NCBI RefSeq assembly: GCF_042651065.1
Contig: NZ_JBHSCH010000001.1
Location: 124,001-188,000, forward strand
Reading direction: 5' to 3'
Source of the DNA: Pseudoroseomonas aestuarii
Lineage (GTDB): Bacteria; Pseudomonadota; Alphaproteobacteria; Acetobacterales; Acetobacteraceae
DNA: 64,000 bases
In this document: one piece after another, positions 15,854 to 22,614 of the stretch
Position numbering within the stretch: position 1 is the first letter of the stretch
How the letters are laid out: every line of letters begins with the position of its first letter
Program-made: the position numbers and the translations under genes
The notes under the pieces: model-generated
Seen by the model: the letters and a program-made list of their open reading frames with translations, nothing else
Database searches by the model: none
What the model was told of the DNA's origin: nothing

Positions 15854-17161
15854 TTGGCCGAGACCGCCGCCGACCTGCCCCCCAGCCTCTGGGCATCGAG
15901 CGCCCCGCCGCCGCCGCCCACCGGCCCGCTCCCGGGCGAGACCCGCGCCGATGTGGCGGTGATCGGCGGCGGCTTCACCGGCCTCTCCGCCGCGCTGCAC
16001 CTGGCCGAGGGCGGCGCCGACACGGTGCTGCTGGAGGCGGCGCAGATCGGCTTCGGCGCCTCGGGCCGCAACAACGGGCAGGTCATCCCCAACCTGTCGC
16101 GGCTGGACCCGGACGACATCGTGGCGGGCGTGAAGCCGGAGCATGGCGGGGCGGAGAAGGGGGAGCAGTTCGTTGCCCTGATCCGCGACAGCGCCAGCCT
16201 GGTCTTCGACCTGATCCGCCGGCACGGCATCGCCGCCGAGGCGGTGCAGAATGGCTGGTTCCAGCCGGCGCACCGCCCCTCGCGCATGAAGGTGGCGGAG
16301 CGGCGCGTGGCGCAATGGGACCGGCGCGGCGCCCCGGTGCGCCTGCTGGGGCGGGAGGATACGGCCCGCCTCGCCGGCAGCGAGTTCTGGCATGGCGGCT
16401 GGGAGAACCCGACCGGCGGCCGCATCAACCCGATGGGCTTCGCGCGTGGCCTCGCTGCCGCCGCCATCGCCGCGGGGGCGCGGGTGCATACCGGCAGCCC
16501 CGCCACCGCCATCGCCCGCACGGAAGCCGGCTGGCGGGTGGAGACGCCGCGCGGCGCCGTGCTGGCGCAGCGCCTGATCGTCGCCACCCATGCCTACACG
16601 CCGCCCGGGCTGTGGCCGGGGCTGGAGCGCAGCCTGGTGCCGGTGCGCTCCTACCAGATGGCCACCACGCCGCTCTCCGACAACGTCCGCAAGACCATCC
16701 TGCCCGAGGGCCACGCGCTCTCCGACACCCAGGGCGACCTGCACTTCTTCCGCTTCGACGCCTCGGGGCGGCTGATCACCGGCGGCGGGCTGATCCTGCC
16801 CTTCGGCTGGGACGGGCGCATCCGCGCGCGCATCCGGGCCCGGCTCCGGAGCGTGTTCCCGCAGATCGGCGATTTCGACTTCACCCATGCCTGGTGGGGC
16901 TACATCGCCGCGACGGACGACAAGGCGCCGCATCTCTACGAGCTGGCGCCGGGGGTGCTGGCCTGGACGGGGTGCAATGGCCGCGGCGTGGCGCTGGCCA
17001 CCGCGCTGGGGCGGGAGATGGCGCGGGCCAGCCTGGGCAAGCCGCTCTCCGAGATCGCGGCGCCGGTGGAGACGCTGCGGCGGATCGCCGGCCATGCCTT
17101 CGCGCCGCTCGGCGTCGCCTGGAACCAGGCGCTGTTCCGCTGGAAGGACCGGCGCGACTGA
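15854..17161 (+). CDS. FAD-dependent amine/amino-acid oxidoreductase (DAO family, PuuB-like)
   Basis: A 435-residue flavoprotein. The dinucleotide fold is VAVIGGGFTGLSAALHLAEGG with E at its end (about residues 34-60), then FGASGRNNGQV typical of PuuB/OrdL oxidases, and the C-terminal FAD contact TGCNGRGVALATALG (about 374-388). The substrate may be a glutamylated polyamine or a secondary amino acid. The start is TTG at 15854 with GGAAGGA 9 bases upstream; no ATG fits. It is the third gene of the GntR-dioxygenase group, so a role in degrading an S- or N-containing amino acid is possible. Confidence 0.85.
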   Translation: MAETAADLPPSLWASSAPPPPPTGPLPGETRADVAVIGGGFTGLSAALHLAEGGADTVLLEAAQIGFGASGRNNGQVIPNLSRLDPDDIVAGVKPEHGGAEKGEQFVALIRDSASLVFDLIRRHGIAAEAVQNGWFQPAHRPSRMKVAERRVAQWDRRGAPVRLLGREDTARLAGSEFWHGGWENPTGGRINPMGFARGLAAAAIAAGARVHTGSPATAIARTEAGWRVETPRGAVLAQRLIVATHAYTPPGLWPGLERSLVPVRSYQMATTPLSDNVRKTILPEGHALSDTQGDLHFFRFDASGRLITGGGLILPFGWDGRIRARIRARLRSVFPQIGDFDFTHAWWGYIAATDDKAPHLYELAPGVLAWTGCNGRGVALATALGREMARASLGKPLSEIAAPVETLRRIAGHAFAPLGVAWNQALFRWKDRRD

Positions 17162-17168
17162 GGGGCAG

Positions 17169-17189
17169 GGCCGGGGAAGCGCCCCGGCC
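17169..17189. terminator. hairpin between convergent genes
   Basis: A perfect 8-bp stem GGCCGGGG/CCCCGGCC with a 5-base loop lies between the FAD oxidase and bacterioferritin genes. It has no T-run on either strand. Confidence 0.5.
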
Positions 17190-17198
17190 CCGGCCGCG

Positions 17199-17690
17199 TC
17201 ACGCCGGGTGCTGGTCCGGCGCCGCGTCGCTGTTGAGGGCGATGTACTTGGGCAGGCCGATCTGGCGGATCAGCTCGAACTGCGTGTCCACGAAGTCGGC
17301 ATGCTTCTCCTCGTCGATGAGGATGCGGACGAACAGGTCGCGGGAGACGAAGTCGCGCGCGCTCTCGCAGTAGGCGACAGCCTCGCGCAGGTCGGCGATG
17401 GCCTTCTCCTCCAGCTTCTGGTCGCAGCGGAGGACTTCCTCGACATTCTCGCCGATCAGGATCTGGTTCAGCCGCTGCACGTTGGGCAGGCCGCCGAGGA
17501 AGAGGATGCGGTTGATCAGCTCGTCCGCGTGCTTCATCTCCTCGATCGATTCGGCGTATTCGTGCCGGCCGAGCTTGGTGACGCCCCAGTTCTCCAGCAT
17601 GCGGGCATGCAGGAAGTACTGGTTCACGGCGGTCAACTCATTGGTGAGCTGGGTGTTGAGGTGCTCGATCACCTTGGGGTCGCGCAGCAT
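17199..17690 (-). CDS. bfr: bacterioferritin
   Basis: A 163-residue haem-containing iron-storage protein that forms 24-subunit shells. All ferroxidase residues are present at their canonical positions: E18, Y25, E51, H54, E94, E127 and H130. M52, the axial haem ligand, is also present. The ferredoxin gene that releases the stored iron lies 100 bases upstream on the same strand. The intervening DNA is AT-richer than average (ending GTCAAGTTATTGTATTTCC on the plus strand), so bfr probably has its own promoter there. Confidence 0.96.
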   Translation of the reverse strand: MLRDPKVIEHLNTQLTNELTAVNQYFLHARMLENWGVTKLGRHEYAESIEEMKHADELINRILFLGGLPNVQRLNQILIGENVEEVLRCDQKLEEKAIADLREAVAYCESARDFVSRDLFVRILIDEEKHADFVDTQFELIRQIGLPKYIALNSDAAPDQHPA

Positions 17691-17790
17691 GGCGGCTCTC
17701 CGTCACGAAATGTCCGGACGACAGAGTGGCCGCGCGGCCGGAAACCGTCAAGTTATTGTATTTCCTTGAAAACGCGAGTGAGAGACGATC

Positions 17791-18024
17791 TCAGTCGCCC
17801 ACCGCCACCTGGCTGGCGCCGGCCGGCTGGTCGCGGATGATGGACAGCATCGTGCCGGTGCAGCAGCCGCATTGCGCGTTGCAGTTGCAGGCGGCGTAGA
17901 CCTCCTTCGGCCGACGCGCGCCGTCGGCGATGGCGTTGCGGATCTGGGTGTCGGTCAGGCCGTTGCAGAGGCAGACATACATGAAGGGCACCGCGTCGGA
18001 AGGGACGACGCGGTTGATAGCCAT
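17791..18024 (-). CDS. bfd: bacterioferritin-associated ferredoxin
   Basis: A 77-residue [2Fe-2S] protein that reduces bacterioferritin to mobilise iron. Cluster cysteines are C18 and C20 (CLC) and C52/C55 in QCGCC; C47, C49 and C54 are extra. Most family members start at the internal MYVCLCN (17982, 63 residues). I prefer 18024 because GGAAG sits 5 bases before that ATG, none precedes the internal one, and the 14 extra codons keep strong GC3 bias. A possible Fur site lies just upstream. Confidence 0.85.
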   Translation of the reverse strand: MAINRVVPSDAVPFMYVCLCNGLTDTQIRNAIADGARRPKEVYAACNCNAQCGCCTGTMLSIIRDQPAGASQVAVGD

Positions 18025-18036
18025 TCGCACTTCCAA

Positions 18037-18053
18037 TTGCAAGTCAGTCGCAA
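18037..18053 (-). promoter_or_regulatory. possible Fur-type box before bfd
   Basis: On the minus strand, TTGCGACTGACTTGCAA is an imperfect inverted repeat (outer TTGC/GCAA arms) that resembles alphaproteobacterial and gamma Fur boxes with TTGC..GCAA ends. It straddles the recQ stop codon and lies 13 bases before the bfd start, where it could repress bfd under iron sufficiency. This is a pattern match by eye only. Confidence 0.4.
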
Positions 18054-19861
18054 TCTCGGAGCGTGTCGAGAACGGCCCGCCCGTAGCGCTCCAGCTTGGT
18101 GGCGCCGACGCCGGGGATGGTGCCCAGCGCCGCCAGGCTGTCCGGCCGGCTGGCGGCGATCTCGGCCAGCGTCCGGTCCTGGAAGATGACATAGGCCGGC
18201 ACGCCCTGGGCGAGGGCGGTGCGGCGGCGCCAGTCGCGCAGCGCGGCGAAGCACGGGTCGCCCGCGCCGGCCGCGACGGCGGCATCGGCGGCGCGGGCGC
18301 GGGGCATGGGGCGGCTCGCCGGCGCCACCAGCTCCTCGCGGAACATCACCGGCTGCTCGCCCTTCAGGATCGGGCGGGCGGCGTCGGTCGGCACCAGCTC
18401 GCCATGGTTCTCCACCGCCACGTCCAGCGCGCCCTGCGCCACGAGCTGGCGGGCGATGCCCTTCCACGCCGTCTCCGTCAGGTCGCGCCCGACGCCGAAG
18501 GTGGGCAGCTGGTCGTGCCCGAACTGCGCCACCTTGGCCGTGGTCTTGCCCTGCAGCACGTCGATCAGGTGGCCGAGGCCGAAGCGGCGGCCGGTGCGCA
18601 GCACCGCCGAGAGCAGCTTCTGCGCCGCCACGGTGCCGTCGAACAGGCGGGGCGGGTTCTGGCAGATGTCGCACTGGCCGCAGGGCTCGGGCGCGTCCTC
18701 GCCGAAGCAGCGCAGGAGAAGCTGGCGGCGGCAGGTGGCGGCCTCGGCGATCGCCACCATGGCATCGAGCCGCTGCCGCTCCACGCGCTTCTGGTCGTCG
18801 CCCGCGCTGCTCTCGCCGATGCGGTGGCGGGCCAGCGCGATGTCGCCCGCGCCGTAGAGCAGCAGCGCCTGGGCCGGCAGCCCGTCGCGCCCGCCGCGGC
18901 CGATCTCCTGGTACCAGCTCTCCGGGCTGCGCGGCAGGTCGGTGTGCGCCACCCAGCGCACGTCGGGCCGGTCGATGCCCATGCCGAAGGCAATCGTGGC
19001 GGCCATCACCACCGCGTCGCCGCGGGCGAAGCGGCGGTGCGCCTCGCGCTTCTCGCCCGGCTCCAGCCCGGCGTGGAAGACGAGGGAATCATGGCCGTCG
19101 GCGCGCAGCCACTCGGCGGTCTGCTCGGCCTTGCGGCGGCTGCCGCAATAGATCAGCCCGGCGCCGGTGCCGTCGCCGGCGCGGCGGATGAACTGGCGGA
19201 TCTGCGTCCGCTCCTGCTCGCGCGGCTGGGCGGCGATGAAGATGTTCGGGCGGTCGAAGCTGGCGCGGAAGAGGGGGCTGTCCTCCAGCCGCAGCTGCCG
19301 CTGGATGTCCTGCACCGTGCGCGGGTCGGCGGTCGCGGTCAGCGCCAGGCGCGGCACGGCGGGGAAGCGCTCGGCCAGCACGGTCAGGCCGCGGTACTCG
19401 GGGCGGAAGTGATGGCCCCACTGGCTGACGCAATGCGCCTCGTCGATGGCGAAGAGGGCGAGGCACATCTCGTCGAGCCGCGCCAGCGTCTCCTCGTTCA
19501 CCAGCCGCTCGGGCGAGACGTAGAGCAGCTTCAGCGAGCCGTCGTTCAGCGCGCGCCGTACCGCGCGCGCCTCGTCGGGGTCGAGGTCGGAGTGGAGGGC
19601 GGCGGCGGGGATGTCCTGCTGCCGCAGCGCCGCCACCTGGTCCTCCATCAGCGCGATCAGCGGCGAGACGACGACGCCAAGCCCCGGCCGGCACAGCGCC
19701 GGCACCTGGAAGCACAGGCTCTTGCCGCCGCCGGTCGGCATCAGCACCAGGCCGGAGCCGCCCGCCACGGCATGGCGGACCACCTCCTCCTGCATGCCGC
19801 GGAAGCCGGTGTGGCCGAAGACCCGGTGCAGGACCTCCAGCGGCTCTTGCGTCTCCCGCAT
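18044..19861 (-). CDS. recQ: ATP-dependent DNA helicase RecQ
   Basis: A 605-residue 3'-5' DNA helicase for recombination and fork repair. Walker A PTGGGKS is at residues 42-48 and the DEAH box at 139-142 with the aromatic-rich loop following (CVSQWGHHF). The RecQ-C zinc site is RCFGEDAPEPCGQCDIC (about 380-396), then a winged helix, then an HRDC domain near the C-terminus (GVPAYVIFQDRTLAEIA). GGAGA precedes the ATG, inside an 18-bp unit that is present twice. It lies directly downstream of the OmpA-type lipoprotein gene on the same strand. Confidence 0.95.
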   Translation of the reverse strand: MRETQEPLEVLHRVFGHTGFRGMQEEVVRHAVAGGSGLVLMPTGGGKSLCFQVPALCRPGLGVVVSPLIALMEDQVAALRQQDIPAAALHSDLDPDEARAVRRALNDGSLKLLYVSPERLVNEETLARLDEMCLALFAIDEAHCVSQWGHHFRPEYRGLTVLAERFPAVPRLALTATADPRTVQDIQRQLRLEDSPLFRASFDRPNIFIAAQPREQERTQIRQFIRRAGDGTGAGLIYCGSRRKAEQTAEWLRADGHDSLVFHAGLEPGEKREAHRRFARGDAVVMAATIAFGMGIDRPDVRWVAHTDLPRSPESWYQEIGRGGRDGLPAQALLLYGAGDIALARHRIGESSAGDDQKRVERQRLDAMVAIAEAATCRRQLLLRCFGEDAPEPCGQCDICQNPPRLFDGTVAAQKLLSAVLRTGRRFGLGHLIDVLQGKTTAKVAQFGHDQLPTFGVGRDLTETAWKGIARQLVAQGALDVAVENHGELVPTDAARPILKGEQPVMFREELVAPASRPMPRARAADAAVAAGAGDPCFAALRDWRRRTALAQGVPAYVIFQDRTLAEIAASRPDSLAALGTIPGVGATKLERYGRAVLDTLRDCD

Positions 19862-19897
19862 GAAGTCTCCGTTCAGCGCGAAGTCTCCGTTCAGCGC
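19862..19897. repeat. tandem duplication of an 18-bp stop/ribosome-site module
   Basis: GAAGTCTCCGTTCAGCGC is repeated exactly (19862-19879, 19880-19897). Read on the minus strand each unit contains TGA followed by CGGAGACTTC: the distal TGA is the real stop of the lipoprotein gene and the proximal GGAGA is the real recQ ribosome site. Confidence 0.9.
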
Positions 19898-20301
19898 GCC
19901 GGGGCCTGCCCGCCCAGCACGATCTCCACCCGGCGGCTTTCCAGCGGCATCATCTCGAAGGGCACCGGGCCGCGCGGCGCCACGCTGATGCGCGCGGCCG
20001 GCACGCCCTGCTCGCGCAGCGCGCCCGCCACACGCTCGGCGCGGGCGGCGGAGAGGGCGCGGTTGTAGGCCCGCCCGCCATCGGGGTCGGCAAAGCCCAT
20101 CACCCGCACCGGCAGGCTGGCATCGGCCTGCGCCTTGCGGGCGGCGTCGGCCACCACGGCCTGCGCCGCCTCGTCCAGCGCGGCGCTGTCCTCGGTGAAG
20201 AACACGACATGGACGGGCGCCTGCGATGCCTCGCCGCCGGGCATGGCGCAGCCCGCGAGCAGCGGCAGGGCGAGGAGGCCGAGTAGGAAGGGGCGGCGCA
20301 T
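19891..20301 (-). CDS. OmpA-family lipoprotein
   Basis: A 136-residue exported lipoprotein. The lipobox LLAGC places the modified cysteine at residue 18. It is followed by an OmpA-like peptidoglycan-associated domain (about 30-130): FFTEDSAALDEAAQAVV, then VMGFADPDGGRAYNRALSAARAERVAGAL, matching the family's NxxLSxxRAxxV helix. It would tether the outer membrane to peptidoglycan. GGAGA stands 8 bases before the ATG. It is the first gene of a two-gene unit with recQ and is divergent from the Gfo/Idh gene. Confidence 0.85.
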   Translation of the reverse strand: MRRPFLLGLLALPLLAGCAMPGGEASQAPVHVVFFTEDSAALDEAAQAVVADAARKAQADASLPVRVMGFADPDGGRAYNRALSAARAERVAGALREQGVPAARISVAPRGPVPFEMMPLESRRVEIVLGGQAPAR

Positions 20302-20445
20302 GCGCGCGTTCTCCGGTGGGGAGTCGATGGGGACGGCGCAGAGATGCGCGGCGGGCGGCGCAACGTCAACCGCGCGCCCGGAAAGGGCTGGCCTGCGCCG
20401 CGGCCACGCACTAGGTTCCGCGCCTTTCACGCAGGGGAGGGGCGG

Positions 20446-21414
20446 ATGGCGCCGTTGTCGCTCGGCATCGTGGGCTTCGGGATCATGGGGGAGCGGCTGG
20501 TGCGCACCGCCTTCCCGCATCCGGAAATGCGGCTGGCAGGCGTTTGGGATCCTTCGCCCGAGGCGGCGGCGCGGCTGGAGGCGGCGGCGCCCGGCGTGCC
20601 GATGCTGGCCGACGCGGCGGCGGTGATCGCGGCCTGCGACGCGCTCTACATCGCGGCGCCGCCGGCCGCGCACATCCCGCTGGCGCGCGCCGCGCTGGCG
20701 GCCGGCCGCGCCGTGTTCCTGGAGAAGCCGCTGGCCACCGGCCTGGAGGAGGCGGAGGCCTTCGTGGCCGAGGCGGAGGCCGCCGGCGCGCGGGCGGCGG
20801 TGAACTTCCCCATGGCCTCCTCGCCGGCGGTGGCGCAGCTTTCCGCCTGGCGGCAGGCCGGGGCGGTGGGGGCGCCGCAGCGGCTCGAGATCGTCACCGA
20901 GTTCGGCCGCTGGCCGCGCGGCTGGCAGAGCGACGCGGCGGGCTGGCTCGCGCGCCGTGCCGAGGGCGGCTTCACCCGCGAGGTGGTGTCGCATTTCCTG
21001 TTCCTGACGCGCCGCCAGCTCGGCCCGCTGGTGCTGCATTCGGCCCGTGTCACCTATCCGGCCGGCGACGGCGCCGAGACGGCGATCGAGGCGGAGCTGA
21101 GCGCCGGCGGCGTGCCCGTGACGCTGCGGGGCGGCGTCGGCCGCATCGCGGAGGACGAGGCCAACAGCTGGACGCTGACCGGCGCGGCGGGGGCGATCCG
21201 CCTGCGCAACTGGTCGCTGGCCGAGAAGTTGGAGGCGGGCGGCGAATGGCGCCAGGCGCCGGATGCGCTGCCCAACGAGGCGATGCGCCCGATGGTGCTG
21301 CGCGGGCAGGTGGAGAAGCTGGCCGCGCTGACCCGGGGGACGCCGCAGAGCCTCGCCACGCTGCGGGAGGCGCTGGAGGTGCAGCAGGTTGTGGAGACGC
21401 TGTTGCGCTCCTGA
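20446..21414 (+). CDS. Gfo/Idh/MocA-family oxidoreductase
   Basis: A 322-residue NAD(P)-dependent dehydrogenase. The Rossmann fold begins LGIVGFGIMGERLVRTAF (residues 5-22), with the EKPLATGLEEAE motif near residues 94-105 that carries the catalytic lysine of the family. The C-terminal alpha/beta domain is shorter than usual. The substrate is probably a sugar or inositol derivative but cannot be named. GGGGAGGGG precedes the ATG. It stands alone, divergent from the lipoprotein gene. Confidence 0.85.
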   Translation: MAPLSLGIVGFGIMGERLVRTAFPHPEMRLAGVWDPSPEAAARLEAAAPGVPMLADAAAVIAACDALYIAAPPAAHIPLARAALAAGRAVFLEKPLATGLEEAEAFVAEAEAAGARAAVNFPMASSPAVAQLSAWRQAGAVGAPQRLEIVTEFGRWPRGWQSDAAGWLARRAEGGFTREVVSHFLFLTRRQLGPLVLHSARVTYPAGDGAETAIEAELSAGGVPVTLRGGVGRIAEDEANSWTLTGAAGAIRLRNWSLAEKLEAGGEWRQAPDALPNEAMRPMVLRGQVEKLAALTRGTPQSLATLREALEVQQVVETLLRS

Positions 21415-22007
21415 AAATTTCACGGCTGCGGCGCGGGAAACCTCCACAAAAGCTTCTTCATTTCGGTTTCGGACACGCTTGAGTTGTGATATACCTTTGG
21501 TTGCGCGCAACGGCTCCGCTTCCCGTGCCAGGAGGGAAACAGAGCCGGTGCGCCACCTGCCGGAGAGGGACGGCAGGCGGCGTTGTGGCGGGGGGCATGA
21601 TGCCAGTGCGGCTGCTCCACACGAGAATGTGGTTCAACGATGCAATCTGGTTACGATTCGTGGCTCGACATGAAGCGGGGTCGTTGCGCATCACAGGGCG
21701 ACACGCTTCCACCGGGCCGCATGGCTTCCGGTTCGGCCTTCTCGGCGGGCCGGAAGGTCCGGAGGGAGGCCTGGAGCTAGGGGCTTTCCCGAAAGCTTTG
21801 CGGGCGCTGCATGTCCGCCTCCCTAACTCCACTCTGGCGACAAAATAAGCGGGATCGTATCGAAACCATAGCCATCCCGCTCCGATTAAGCCTCCCGGAA
21901 CGACCGTTTCCTGGATTGCCGGCCGGCATGCGGCCGATACCGTTTCCAATCGCTCTGTCGGGCCCGTCAGCCGGGCGGGCAAAGCCTGTTGAGGACATAA
22001 ACCTGAA
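21415..22007 (+). other. 593-base non-coding stretch before marR
   Basis: No convincing gene is present: open frames here have poor codon bias and rare codons. The DNA is noticeably less GC-rich than the rest of the window. It contains an extended -10 promoter and two consecutive hairpins (see 21488-21577), a GCTTTC/GAAAGC hairpin near 21783-21796, and the leader of marR ending in GAGGACATAAACCTGAA. Confidence 0.6.
21488..21577 (+). ncRNA. candidate structured RNA or 5' leader with its promoter
   Basis: TGATATACC (21487-21495) reads as an extended -10 (TGnTATAnn). Transcription from it would start near 21502, just before two strong hairpins. The first is nested: GGCTC (21512-21516) pairs with GAGCC (21542-21546) and inside it TTCCC (21520-21524) with GGGAA (21534-21538). 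The second is CCTGCCG/CGGCAGG (21556-21562, 21571-21577). It does not match any riboswitch class I can recognise, including cobalamin, glycine or SAM types. It may be a small RNA or the long leader of marR. Confidence 0.4.
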
Positions 22008-22409
22008 ATGCCTGTTCATAACGCTCCGGATCAGTTGATCGGTATTCTTCGCGATACCGTTGTCGCCTTGGTGCGGCGCGATGGGCACGATCTTTCCGCG
22101 CGGCAGTTGGGCGTCTTCCTGACCGTCTACATGGGCGAGGGGCCGCACACCGTGCGTGGCCTGGCGGCGACGCTGAACGTCTCCAAGCCGGCGATCACCC
22201 GTGCGCTGGACCGCCTGGGCGAGCTCGATCTGGCGCGCCGCAAGACCGACCCGCAGGACCGCCGCAGCGTCCTGGTGCAGCGCACCGTCAAGGGCGCCGC
22301 CTTCCTGCGGGAGATCCGCGGTATCATGGTCGAGGCGGACAGCGTGGCGCATGCCGTCTCGCCCTCCGAGCCCGCCAACACCGAGAGCGCCGCGCGCCGC
22401 GCCGGCTGA
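22008..22409 (+). CDS. MarR-family regulator
   Basis: A 133-residue winged-helix regulator. DLSARQLGVFLTVYMGEG (27-44) leads into the recognition helix VRGLAATLNVSKPAITRALDRLGELDL (about 48-74), and the wing is RRKTDPQDRRSVLVQRT. The dimerisation helix at the C-terminus is short and the tail is Ala/Ser-rich. Upstream is a long non-coding leader; 205 bases downstream is a molybdenum subunit gene it may control. Confidence 0.85.
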   Translation: MPVHNAPDQLIGILRDTVVALVRRDGHDLSARQLGVFLTVYMGEGPHTVRGLAATLNVSKPAITRALDRLGELDLARRKTDPQDRRSVLVQRTVKGAAFLREIRGIMVEADSVAHAVSPSEPANTESAARRAG

Positions 22410-22614
22410 AGGCCGTCTCCGGAACCGCCTGCCGCTCCGGCACCAAGGCCGGCAGCGCGGGCGGTTCTCCGCGCATTCCACGTGGCATCTCCCTTCGCGG
22501 TGCCCGGCCTGTAGCGCCGGCCCGGCGGATCGTCTGGAGAGGAGGGGGGTCGCGCGTCAGGCAGGATGCTTCTAGGCTGGCGGTGCTGTCATCCGCTGCC
22601 ACGGAGCGTCCCGC

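Noticed and set aside
21512..21577. Cobalamin or other known riboswitch before marR
   Set aside because: The hairpins superficially recall the GGGAA elements of B12 riboswitches, but the conserved B12-box and CTGCCCCCGCAACTG core are absent.
21486..21848. 120-residue open frame in the marR upstream region
   Set aside because: The start would be GTG inside the -10 region, codon use is poor for this genome, and no protein-like pattern is seen. It overlaps the hairpins, so the DNA is better explained as non-coding.
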